A stretch of 64,000 bases of DNA, taken from positions 142,540 through 206,539 of the forward strand of contig NZ_CANLOB010000005.1 of NCBI RefSeq assembly GCF_947492815.1. Reading direction: 5' to 3'. The stretch comes from an uncultured Dokdonia sp. Its GTDB lineage: Bacteria; Bacteroidota; Bacteroidia; Flavobacteriales; Flavobacteriaceae. The stretch's first letter is position 1, and every line of letters begins with the position of its first letter. Position numbers and translations under genes: made by a program. The notes below the pieces were generated by a model, which was given only the letters and a program-made list of their open reading frames with translations, did not search any database and had not been told where the DNA came from. This document shows, one piece after another, positions 28,204 to 35,911 of the stretch.

Positions 28204-28404
28204 TTATGATGATATTTCTTGTAATATATGTTCCATAAACGCAACTTTTAAATCAATATATAGTGATACTTTTCTTATAAATAGTACTATTTTGATCATG
28301 AAAAATACAATGAAAATGATACTCAGTATTAAAGATAGCTGCCATACAAATAGACTTATGTCTGTTTGAATACTAGTGAACGCAATCATAGTATGTTTAA
28401 TCAT
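28204..28404 (-). CDS. Small single-TM protein, unknown
   Basis: This encodes 66 residues from the ATG at 28404, which overlaps the stop of the upstream gene as ATGATTAA. It has one or two hydrophobic stretches (LFVWQLSLILSIIFIVFFMI) and an amphipathic end. The overlap shows coupling to the 389-residue exported protein before it. I do not recognise either. Confidence 0.6.
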   Translation of the reverse strand: MIKHTMIAFTSIQTDISLFVWQLSLILSIIFIVFFMIKIVLFIRKVSLYIDLKVAFMEHILQEISS

Positions 28405-29566
28405 ATTCATTAAGTCCATAGAGTACTTCTTTCATTTTACTTCCATTAATTTCTACGGGCTTATAAGCGGTATTAAACTTTTCTATAGCCACCACAATAC
28501 TTTCTTTTAGTTTTTTATATTCTATAGGAATTTTACTAGCACATTGGGTTTCGTTTTCATAACTATCTAGCATGATTCCGAACTTTTCGTAAAATTTTGC
28601 TCCTTGATCTATAAAAGCGTTGTACTGTGTTATAAATTGTAATAATCTATCTATAGGAAACTCTAGATTAATTTGCATTTTATGCGCTTTATAGCGTTTG
28701 CTGTCGTCTGCCAGCGCTGTGTTAAGCGCTTCTAAATAAATGTCTAAATGATCTCGTACACTATCCCAATCATCAGTATTTCGACATTCTTTTAGTGGCG
28801 TTTTGTATTTAATGGGTTTTGTGAAATCAATAAAAAGTTGCTGTAATTCTCCTATAATATTCTCATTGCTTTTTTGAAGAAATACTGTTTCAAAATAAAT
28901 AGTATTCAGGTCGTTATGCATACGAAGTGTAAAATCTAATATACACTCTACATCTTTAAGACTTTCTTCTTTTTGAGCTCTGGAAGTACCATCATTATTA
29001 AATAAAGAAATAAAAGAATGCGCCACTGATGCATAAATATTATTACCTAGAATTTTAGTAAGATCAAAACCTTTCTTTTTGTCTGTTTTAGAACCTATGG
29101 TTTCTTTAATGTTTTTGAATTCAGGATAATTGTTAGGATTTGCTATTTTGTTTATTTCGTTGAATGTGCTCACTGAAGCAAAATGATGATCTAAGGCTAG
29201 TGTTTTTTCATAGAGTATTTTAATAATTTGAAGTCCTTTGATATATCTGATTTTACTTAAGTCAGATAGTTCGCTTAACGCTAGGCGTTCTCTTTCTTCT
29301 TTGAGCTTATCTTTTTCTAATAACCAATATAGTTTTTGGTCGTTAGTGATACTTTCTTTGATTCCTTGGTTAGCTTTAGATAGTGCTAAGGAAATAAACA
29401 TATACTTTTTTTGATACTGTGTCTTGGTGTTTTCTAACTCAATATATAGTTGTGTTATATGCTCTTCAATAGAAATTTCATTGGTAATTCCAGTATCATT
29501 TATAGCAAAGGAAGTGTGTATTCCACAAAGGGAAAGAATGATGGTGATGTATATAATAAGTTTCAT
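28397..29566 (-). CDS. Exported helical protein of unknown function
   Basis: This encodes 389 residues from the ATG at 29566 (MKLIIYITIILSLCGIHTSFA, a signal peptide); upstream in-frame ATGs add a basic extension that lies in repeat DNA and are rejected. The body is almost entirely alpha-helical and charged. It contains two lone Cys residues in the C-terminal half (KECRNTDDW, ETQCASK). No domain is recognised. It is coupled to the small membrane gene downstream, and together they may form a membrane-tethered periplasmic complex. Confidence 0.65.
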   Translation of the reverse strand: MKLIIYITIILSLCGIHTSFAINDTGITNEISIEEHITQLYIELENTKTQYQKKYMFISLALSKANQGIKESITNDQKLYWLLEKDKLKEERERLALSELSDLSKIRYIKGLQIIKILYEKTLALDHHFASVSTFNEINKIANPNNYPEFKNIKETIGSKTDKKKGFDLTKILGNNIYASVAHSFISLFNNDGTSRAQKEESLKDVECILDFTLRMHNDLNTIYFETVFLQKSNENIIGELQQLFIDFTKPIKYKTPLKECRNTDDWDSVRDHLDIYLEALNTALADDSKRYKAHKMQINLEFPIDRLLQFITQYNAFIDQGAKFYEKFGIMLDSYENETQCASKIPIEYKKLKESIVVAIEKFNTAYKPVEINGSKMKEVLYGLNEYD

Positions 29567-29581
29567 TTGTTTTGTGTTTTT

Positions 29582-29760
29582 CCTCATTCCTGTTTCTTCC
29601 AAAAGAGGAAAAACTACAGAGGATTCGTTATTTTAATCATTCCGAATTATTTCAGAATCTTATTTGTTGTTAATTTGCTTTTTGTTGAGATGCTGAAATA
29701 AGTTCAACATGACGTTATTTGTTTTGCCCTCATTCCCGTTTCTCCCAGAGGGAGAAAGGC
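29582..29760. repeat. Cluster of REP-like flavobacterial repeats
   Basis: Two diverged direct copies of a roughly 32-bp unit occur at 29582-29613 and 29728-29760 (shared core CCTCATTCC-GTTTCT-CC-A-AG-GGA). Between them are two inverted-repeat elements of types common in flavobacterial spacers: ATTCCGAATTATTTCAGAAT (about 29639-29658) and GATGCTGAAATAAG-TTCAACATG (29687-29714). No gene is visible. Confidence 0.6.
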
Positions 29761-29767
29761 TATTTTG

Positions 29768-30238
29768 TCATTCATCTTTTGAGTTTACATTGGTGTCTAC
29801 TGGTACAATGGTGATGTCTATATAGTTATCAGTAATGACTGTTGGGTAGGTCTTTGCTTCCAGTTCTGCAAGTTGTTTGGATTTTTTATTTGATGTTACT
29901 GCTTTAATTTCTACAGACAATGGCAACGCTTCTTCCATGGTGAACTGTAGTAAGTTCTTATTTTTTGATGTGATAGGAACTCCTAAAATTCTATCATGTT
30001 CTTCTACTGTCAATTTATCTCTATATACTCTTAGTATTGTAGCTCCCTCTTCGGTTCTTATAAAGGATAAGTTATTGTCATATATAGCTTTATTGTTTGA
30101 AAGCGGCGGTGTTTCGATCGTACAAATACCACCTGCTCGTAAACAACCTGTATACTTTCCAAAACTAGCTTTGTACTCTTGAGATAAGGCAATAGTTGAT
30201 ATGCACACTAAGAATAGTGTGGGGAGTATTGGTTTCAT
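29768..30238 (-). CDS. Exported protein of unknown function
   Basis: This encodes 156 residues with a signal peptide (TLFLVCISTIALSQ). After it, a pair of Cys (TGCLRAGGICTIE) and then strand-rich sequence to an acidic C-terminus. I see no known domain. It is the last gene before the repeat cluster and is followed upstream by further small exported proteins on the same strand. Confidence 0.65.
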   Translation of the reverse strand: MKPILPTLFLVCISTIALSQEYKASFGKYTGCLRAGGICTIETPPLSNNKAIYDNNLSFIRTEEGATILRVYRDKLTVEEHDRILGVPITSKNKNLLQFTMEEALPLSVEIKAVTSNKKSKQLAELEAKTYPTVITDNYIDITIVPVDTNVNSKDE

Positions 30239-30310
30239 AAGGTTATAGGCTTTTTAAATAGATGCTCTTTTAGAGTTCAGTCTATAAGAGCATCATGATT
30301 TAAGTTTAAA

Positions 30311-30712
30311 TTATTTAGTTCCAAAAATAGCTTCAAATATGCAAACTAATACGCATGCTTCATCATATCCATCTTTATTTAGGCATTGTGGGCAAGGAAT
30401 ACCAATCTTAGATTCTTGATTTAAAAGGATATTTGAACTTACAGATTTTGGGGCAGTAATTTTAACGACTTTTCCTTCAGTATCTAATAATATAGTTACA
30501 TGACCATTTACTTTTTTATTATACTCAGAATATTTTTTAAAAGAAGACTCATTACTTTTTGTTAAAACTTGATCAGATTTTAACTGCTGAGGTATTTCTA
30601 TGGTCACAGTGGTTGTTTGTTGGTCTGTTTTTTCTATAGTTTGAGAGTTGGACTCTTGGGTACTTGGGAAAAGAGTTATAAATAGTACTATTAATTTTAT
30701 ATAATATTTCAT
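30311..30712 (-). CDS. Exported small protein with Cys-rich tail (paralogue 1)
   Basis: This encodes 133 residues. A signal peptide is followed by a Thr/Gln-rich linker, a short strand pair (GHVTILLDTEGKVVKITAPK) and a C-terminal tail CPQCLNKDGYDEACVLVC with four Cys. The protein at 31070 has the same layout (signal, linker, GVVSISFDQNGVKQILVPK, Cys-rich hydrophobic tail). I regard the two as distant paralogues. The tail resembles small secreted effector or toxin-like ends, but nothing proves a function. Confidence 0.6.
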   Translation of the reverse strand: MKYYIKLIVLFITLFPSTQESNSQTIEKTDQQTTTVTIEIPQQLKSDQVLTKSNESSFKKYSEYNKKVNGHVTILLDTEGKVVKITAPKSVSSNILLNQESKIGIPCPQCLNKDGYDEACVLVCIFEAIFGTK

Positions 30713-30749
30713 TTCGATGAGTTTTGAATCAAAAGAAATATGTCAAAAA

Positions 30750-30935
30750 TCATTTTTTGTTTTTATTCATAATCAAAAATAGAATAGCACCAATTAGAGG
30801 CATCATAATAATGATAACTACCCAGATGATCTTATTATTTTGATTAATTTTAGAATTTTTAAACAATGTGTATACTGCATATATCATAAAAGATAATACT
30901 GCTAATAAAAGTATACTTGAGATAATATTTGACAT
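30750..30935 (-). CDS. Small PLDc_N-like two-helix membrane protein
   Basis: This encodes 61 residues with two TM helices. The second half, KIIWVVIIIMMPLIGAILFL, is the PLDc_N motif found at the N-terminus of cardiolipin synthases and as stand-alone proteins. It sits between the two Cys-tail paralogues on the same strand, so it may be an immunity or anchor partner; this is inference from position only. Confidence 0.65.
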   Translation of the reverse strand: MSNIISSILLLAVLSFMIYAVYTLFKNSKINQNNKIIWVVIIIMMPLIGAILFLIMNKNKK

Positions 30936-31069
30936 ATTTTTTAATTTTTAATTGTTGTTTAAATGTTATTTATCTTTTGCAAAGAGTAGTATAAAATAAC
31001 TAAAGTGAAAGTAATATTTTTATTTAAGACAATTTTGCTTTTTTTAGATTTAAACCGCTCTTCTTTAAT

Positions 31070-31525
31070 TTAAAAGAATAAACTTACCAAAGAACATAAA
31101 GGAGAATAAAGAACACAAAGAACTGTGCCTGTTTCAGTTTGAGTTTCAAAAAGACATTCTCGAGCGGTTGGACAGTTCCCTATATCTCTTGTGTTAGAAA
31201 TTGGATTGCTAGTTAATAAATCCTTAGGATGTTTTTTGTTTTTAGGTACAAGTATCTGTTTTACTCCATTTTGATCAAAGCTAATACTCACGACACCTCC
31301 AAATTCTTTAATGAATTTTGTGACAGTTTTGGTTCCTCTAGAATTATTTTTATTAGAACTTCTTTTATTTTTCCAAATATCCGGAACTTCTAGAAAAGTT
31401 GAATTATCACCAATTGTTGATGATATAACAATTGGCCCTTCTGTAATTGTGTAATCGTCTTGAGCATTCATACTACCAGTGATTCCTATAATTGCTAGTG
31501 CAATAAATATTTTTAATGTTTTCAT
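31070..31525 (-). CDS. Exported small protein with Cys-rich tail (paralogue 2)
   Basis: This encodes 151 residues with a signal peptide (FIALAIIGITGSMNAQ). The middle has FGGVVSISFDQNGVKQILV, parallel to the protein at 30311, and the tail holds Cys residues in CPTARECLF and VLCVLYSPLC. It is the first gene of the minus-strand group 31525-29768. Function unknown. Confidence 0.6.
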   Translation of the reverse strand: MKTLKIFIALAIIGITGSMNAQDDYTITEGPIVISSTIGDNSTFLEVPDIWKNKRSSNKNNSRGTKTVTKFIKEFGGVVSISFDQNGVKQILVPKNKKHPKDLLTSNPISNTRDIGNCPTARECLFETQTETGTVLCVLYSPLCSLVSLFF

Positions 31526-32179
31526 ATTACTAAAATTTTAATTGTTGTTTAAATAGTACCTACTCATTCGCTTTTCGGTAATCGCGGCTTAGTTTTGAGT
31601 GAGAGCATTTCACTATGTAAACCAGTACCTGATGTTATAAAACTTTAGTATATTTGTTTTATAAACAGGCATTAGCTTGTTTTTCTGACAAACGATGAGA
31701 GCTTCTACCTTGTAGAGGCTTTCTCTATTATAAGCGAATCTGTTTTTTTTTAACATAAATTAACAGAATTTACTTACTTCTCTGTATATTGCTATCCTAT
31801 CATGTAAAAATTGCTATTACGTTTTAAATTAATTTATTATTTGGATTTAAAACCCAATTTGCTCTATTACGCACCACACGAAATTTTTTAAATGTCACAA
31901 ATTGGGTTTGTTAGTTTCAACAGTTCAAAAGTGTGAAGTTTTTAGTGTGTTTGCAAGTGGAGTAGGTCTTTATTCTAGGAATTAAGAGTCTTGATTCTTA
32001 GAATGTAGATTTAGGAAGTAGATTTAATCTACTATTATCTAAAAATTTGCAATTTAAATTATGTTTTAGTTCATATTGTTGATCTTTACTGATACTTAAA
32101 ACTTTATTAATGTTTTTATAGAAGGTTTAAGACTAAAAAAAGAAATAAAATTTTAAAGATAGTTTTATAAAATATTTAT
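31526..32179. other. Long AT-rich non-coding region upstream of lanC
   Basis: I find no gene in these 650 bases. They hold a 12-bp inverted repeat (AAACCCAATTTG at 31850-31861, CAAATTGGGTTT at 31898-31909, 36-nt spacer), an imperfect palindrome at 31972-32004, and the short inverted repeat GTAGATTTAATCTAC near 32024-32038. They form the divergent control region between the small exported proteins and lanC. Confidence 0.55.
31972..32004. promoter_or_regulatory. Operator-like imperfect palindrome upstream of lanC
   Basis: ATTCTAGGAATTAAGAGT is followed by a partly complementary arm ending TTCTTAGAAT. It matches, with one extra base, half of the perfect 26-bp palindrome that lies upstream of the precursor gene at 35867-35892, so both may bind the same regulator. 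Confidence 0.5.
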
Positions 32180-33388
32180 ATGAACTTAAATAATAAGTTA
32201 GAAAGTAAACTTGATGAAATAGCTGATTTTTTATTAAATCATGAAGATTATAACCCTGAAATAGGAGCTTTAACTGGATTGTCAGGGAATGCATTGTTCC
32301 ATTTTTACTTTGGTAATTACAAGAATGATGATAGACATATAGAAAAAGGTGTTGATATTATCATAGAACTATTCAATCGTATAGAAAAAGGGTATAATTT
32401 CCCTACATTTTGTGACGGTATTGCAGGGGCTTGCTGGGTTTTAGAGTTATTAAAAGAACAAGGGAAAATAGAATTAGAAGAGGATATTATTACAGAAGAG
32501 GTTGATGAATATTTATTAAGTGAGATGAATGACTTTATCACGGATAATAATTTTGATTTCATGCATGGAGCTATAGGAATAGGACTTTATTATTTAAAAC
32601 GTTATCAGAATGTTACTTTTTCTAAATTAAAGTTCAGGTATGAAAGGTATCTTTTTGTGCTACTTGAAGCAATATCCGCAAAAGCAATAAAGAGTGGAGA
32701 TACTATTCATTGGGAATCAAATATTATTTCTGGTGATTATAACGCTGAGGGTTGCAATCTTGGATTGGCACACGGAATTCCTAGTATTGTAGTTTTTTTA
32801 TCTAAGTTAGGGGTATATCCTACCTTTTCCGGTATTACAACTAAACTTATAAAACCTGCTTGTAATTATATTTTAAATAATAAGATTAATAATTCTAAAT
32901 TATCTTCTTCGTTTCCAAACTGGATAATAAAAAATGAAATTAACAAATCAAATTCTAGACTAGCTTGGTGTTATGGAGATTTAGGTGTGGCAATTTCAAT
33001 CCTAAAGGCCAGTCAAACGTTAAAGGATGATAATCTGTTAAATGAAAGTATAAAGATTTTAAAAAAAACAACTAAAAGAAAAGATATTAAGGAATCAGGA
33101 GTTAAAGATGCAGGTCTATGTCATGGGGCATTTGGAATAATGATTATATATAAACATTTTTTTGATCAAACCAATATACTCTTATTTAAAGAAATGTCAG
33201 ATTATTGGGCAAACTTATCTATTAACTTAGCTACTCATAATGATGGTTATGCAGGATTTAAAGAATATAATGTCACATTATGGAAGTCTAATCAAAAACT
33301 CTTAGGAGGAGTTTCTGGTATTGGATTAGCTATTCTTGATTATTTAGGGGAATCTATAAAATGGAAGGAAGTCCTAATTATAGATTAA
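32180..33388 (+). CDS. Stand-alone LanC-like lanthionine cyclase
   Basis: This encodes 402 residues with the alpha/alpha-toroid of LanC. The repeated Gly-rich motifs are GLSGNALFHFYFG, FCDGIAGACWVLE, FMHGAIGIGLYY, LGLAHGIPSIV and LLGGVSGIGLAI. The three zinc ligands are present: Cys264 in WCYGD, and Cys314-His315 in LCHGAFG. LanC enzymes join Cys thiols to dehydrated Ser/Thr. No LanB dehydratase is visible in the window, so the dehydrating partner must lie elsewhere or this LanC has another role. Its stop overlaps the stop of the converging prolyl oligopeptidase gene by four bases. The only nearby precursor is at 35628. Confidence 0.88.
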   Translation: MNLNNKLESKLDEIADFLLNHEDYNPEIGALTGLSGNALFHFYFGNYKNDDRHIEKGVDIIIELFNRIEKGYNFPTFCDGIAGACWVLELLKEQGKIELEEDIITEEVDEYLLSEMNDFITDNNFDFMHGAIGIGLYYLKRYQNVTFSKLKFRYERYLFVLLEAISAKAIKSGDTIHWESNIISGDYNAEGCNLGLAHGIPSIVVFLSKLGVYPTFSGITTKLIKPACNYILNNKINNSKLSSSFPNWIIKNEINKSNSRLAWCYGDLGVAISILKASQTLKDDNLLNESIKILKKTTKRKDIKESGVKDAGLCHGAFGIMIIYKHFFDQTNILLFKEMSDYWANLSINLATHNDGYAGFKEYNVTLWKSNQKLLGGVSGIGLAILDYLGESIKWKEVLIID

Positions 33389-35574
33389 AATTTAGGTTGA
33401 TATTCTTTGTATCCCATTTGCCATAAGGCAAATGAAAAAGTATTTGCATATCTTTTTAATCTTTCATTTTCTCCTGCATCCATACCTGCATGACCTTCAT
33501 CAAATTTGACTCCGAATAAAACTGGATTTCTAGATGTATTATTCGCTTGTAGTTTAGCTACAAATTTTGCAGGATCCCAAATAACTACGCGACCATCTTT
33601 CATCCCTCCAGTAACTAAAGTAGCTGGATAATCTACACCTTTCTTGATGTGATGATAAGAATCCATTTCTAATAGAGCTTCAAATTCTTCTTTAATTTCA
33701 AAAGTTCCAAACTCTTTTATACTATTCTTTCCGTTAGGTTGTATTTCTGATCGTAACATATTTAAAGCTGGAGAAGTTAATATCACAGCTTGATATAAGT
33801 CAGGCCTGTCTGTCATGGCTCTACCAGCCATAATGCCTCCAGCGCTTGATCCCCATATTGCTGTTTTTTCAGTATTAGTATAACCTTCTTTAATCATATA
33901 TTCTGTAGTAGCGATCATATCTTTCCAAGTATTTGGTTTGGTTGTTTTATAACCAGCTTTATGCCAGTCATCTCCTTTTTGTCCACCACCCCTAACGTAT
34001 GAATATACTAAAATACCACCTTCTATAGCCCAAGTAAGAAAATTAGGGTTAAACGAGATACTGCCGGTTCCTCCATATGAACCATAACCGTAGAAAAAAG
34101 TAGGAGTATTACCATTTTTAATTAAACCTTTTTTATGAATTATTGTAATTGGAACCATAGCTCCATCATGAGATGGAATTTCAATATTTTTAACTTCAAG
34201 ATTATCAAAATCTGAATGTTTTTCTATTGGAATAATAGGTTCTATTTTAAAAGTTCTGCTATCAAGATCGTATAAATAATGTATAGCAGGGGAAAGACTC
34301 CCCCAAGTACTTATTTTTAAAAAATTTTGATCTATACTTTGAGATTGAATGTTCATTTCTGATACGTCTCTAGGAAGTATGACTTCGATTTCTTTATTAT
34401 TCTCAATTCTATATAACTTTTCTTCAATTCCATTTTTCTGGGCAGTAAAATAAATCCCATCTTTAGTATTGTGAAATTTAGTAATTACTCTCTCTTTTTT
34501 TTCTTTTACTAGTACTTCAGCAGACTCAAAGTTAATATTTGACATTGGTGTTCTACATAACTTATTATTAGAACTATTTTTAGAAGTTAAATATACTAGA
34601 CGATTTTTTTGATCAATTTTGAATCTTTTAATTTTATCTTCCTTTTTAGCTAGTAATTTCCATCCAACCTTGTTAGATAATAGATCTTCTTCTTTCTTGT
34701 AATAGATGTCATAAAATGAAGAAGAACCGCCTACTACGGCAAATAGATAACCATCTTGTTTATCATAATTGTATATAAGGGGAAAATCCTCAGACTGTAA
34801 TTGGAGTTCTTTATCATGTTTTTTTGAAAAGACATCTATTCTATTGTTTGGGTCGCTACCTAGTTTATATACAATAGATTGCATATCCATCCAGTATTGC
34901 GGACTTGTTGGCTCATTATTAGGACTGTATACGTATATATATCCTGTGTTATTTGATAACCAGTGTATGCCAGAGAAATTTGTAACACTTTTTTTTACAA
35001 CACCAGGTAGTATTTTTTTTGTATTTACATCTAAAACAATAATTTCAGATATTTCTTCACCCTTTTTTGATAGTGCAATAGCTATATTATTACCCTCCCA
35101 ATCTGGTTTTATATAACTAATTTTATAATCATTTTTTTTAGAATAGTTTCTAGTATCATAAAGAAGTTCTTCTTTTGAATCAATCTGTGATTTATAATAT
35201 ATATAGTGTGGGTCTTCGTTTTTATTTCCTTTGGTATAAAAAAACTTCCCATTACTACTATATGTTACAAAACTAAATGAAGATTTTTCTTCAGTATTAT
35301 ATGATGCTTGTTTGTCAATTAATCTTTGTCTTCCTGGTATTTTGTCTAAAATGTTAAAAGCATATTCGCTTTGGCTCTGTAGCCATTTGACAACAGTAGA
35401 ATCTTCTAAGTTTTCTAGATTTCTATATGGGTCTTTTATTTCTTTTCCATGATGAATGTCTGTAGTTAAAACAGATTTAGCAGCTGGAGGTAGGTTTGAT
35501 TGTTTATCACAAGAAATACAAACGAAAAAAAGAACACATATTTTTATACACGAATATATTTTTTTTAAAGACAT
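33385..35574 (-). CDS. Prolyl oligopeptidase (S9A) lipoprotein
   Basis: This encodes 729 residues with a lipobox (LFFVCISC) near residue 22. An N-terminal beta-propeller is followed by the alpha/beta-hydrolase domain with catalytic Ser577 in WGSSAGG, Asp660 in MKDGRV and His695 in DEGHAG, plus YVRGGGQKGDDWHKAG typical of S9A. It cuts short peptides after proline. Its promoter-proximal neighbour on the same strand is the GG-leader peptide gene (53-bp gap), and its end overlaps that of lanC. In class III lanthipeptide clusters a prolyl oligopeptidase can act as leader peptidase; that role here is an attractive inference, since the precursor core contains GDPENCPNK. Confidence 0.88.
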   Translation of the reverse strand: MSLKKIYSCIKICVLFFVCISCDKQSNLPPAAKSVLTTDIHHGKEIKDPYRNLENLEDSTVVKWLQSQSEYAFNILDKIPGRQRLIDKQASYNTEEKSSFSFVTYSSNGKFFYTKGNKNEDPHYIYYKSQIDSKEELLYDTRNYSKKNDYKISYIKPDWEGNNIAIALSKKGEEISEIIVLDVNTKKILPGVVKKSVTNFSGIHWLSNNTGYIYVYSPNNEPTSPQYWMDMQSIVYKLGSDPNNRIDVFSKKHDKELQLQSEDFPLIYNYDKQDGYLFAVVGGSSSFYDIYYKKEEDLLSNKVGWKLLAKKEDKIKRFKIDQKNRLVYLTSKNSSNNKLCRTPMSNINFESAEVLVKEKKERVITKFHNTKDGIYFTAQKNGIEEKLYRIENNKEIEVILPRDVSEMNIQSQSIDQNFLKISTWGSLSPAIHYLYDLDSRTFKIEPIIPIEKHSDFDNLEVKNIEIPSHDGAMVPITIIHKKGLIKNGNTPTFFYGYGSYGGTGSISFNPNFLTWAIEGGILVYSYVRGGGQKGDDWHKAGYKTTKPNTWKDMIATTEYMIKEGYTNTEKTAIWGSSAGGIMAGRAMTDRPDLYQAVILTSPALNMLRSEIQPNGKNSIKEFGTFEIKEEFEALLEMDSYHHIKKGVDYPATLVTGGMKDGRVVIWDPAKFVAKLQANNTSRNPVLFGVKFDEGHAGMDAGENERLKRYANTFSFALWQMGYKEYQPKF

Positions 35575-35627
35575 ATTTGATTTTATTAAAAAGGGTGATA
35601 GAAATAAATTATTTTTCTTCTTGTGAT

Positions 35628-35795
35628 CTAGTTACCACATGCATGATCTTTAGTAATTTTATTTGGACAATTTTCTGGATCACCTTGTTTTGATTTATCT
35701 CCACAATTAACACCTACCGTACCACCACGTATTTTTCTAGTTTCATCCTTACTTAATTCAGAGATAGTAATTTTTTTTAGATTTAATTTTTTCAT
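35628..35795 (-). CDS. GG-leader lanthipeptide-like precursor peptide
   Basis: This encodes 55 residues from the ATG at 35795 (an upstream in-frame ATG at 35804 adds MKK). The leader MKKLNLKKITISELSKDE ends at IRGG (residues 22-25), a double-glycine site. The core has three Cys (31, 43, 53), Ser/Thr residues for possible ring formation, and two prolines. The leader LNLKKITISELS matches Bacteroidota class I lanthipeptide-like precursors. It is the first gene of a two-gene minus-strand unit with the prolyl oligopeptidase and lies 2.2 kb from lanC. This is the best candidate for the LanC substrate, based on sequence style and position. Confidence 0.7.
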   Translation of the reverse strand: MKKLNLKKITISELSKDETRKIRGGTVGVNCGDKSKQGDPENCPNKITKDHACGN

Positions 35796-35818
35796 TTTTT
35801 TCATTTTTATAATTCACC

Positions 35819-35892
35819 CAAAAGTAAAAATTAATAGTATAGATGCTAATTTTTTTTATAAGGTTATACTCTTAATTCTAGAATTAAGAGTA
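35819..35892 (-). promoter_or_regulatory. Promoter of the precursor gene with 26-bp palindromic operator
   Basis: A -7 box TACTTTTG (35819-35826, minus strand) lies 24 bases from the start codon and has no -33 TTG. Forty bases upstream is a perfect 26-bp palindrome (35867-35892; half-site TACTCTTAATTCT). A weak promoter with an upstream palindrome is the layout of an activator-controlled promoter, and the AraC-type gene starts upstream. Confidence 0.6.
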
Positions 35893-35911
35893 GTTGTGAT
35901 GATCTAATCTT

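Noticed and set aside
31850..31909. 12-bp inverted repeat as an attachment or IS-end site
   Set aside because: No transposase or integrase nearby and no target-site duplication visible.
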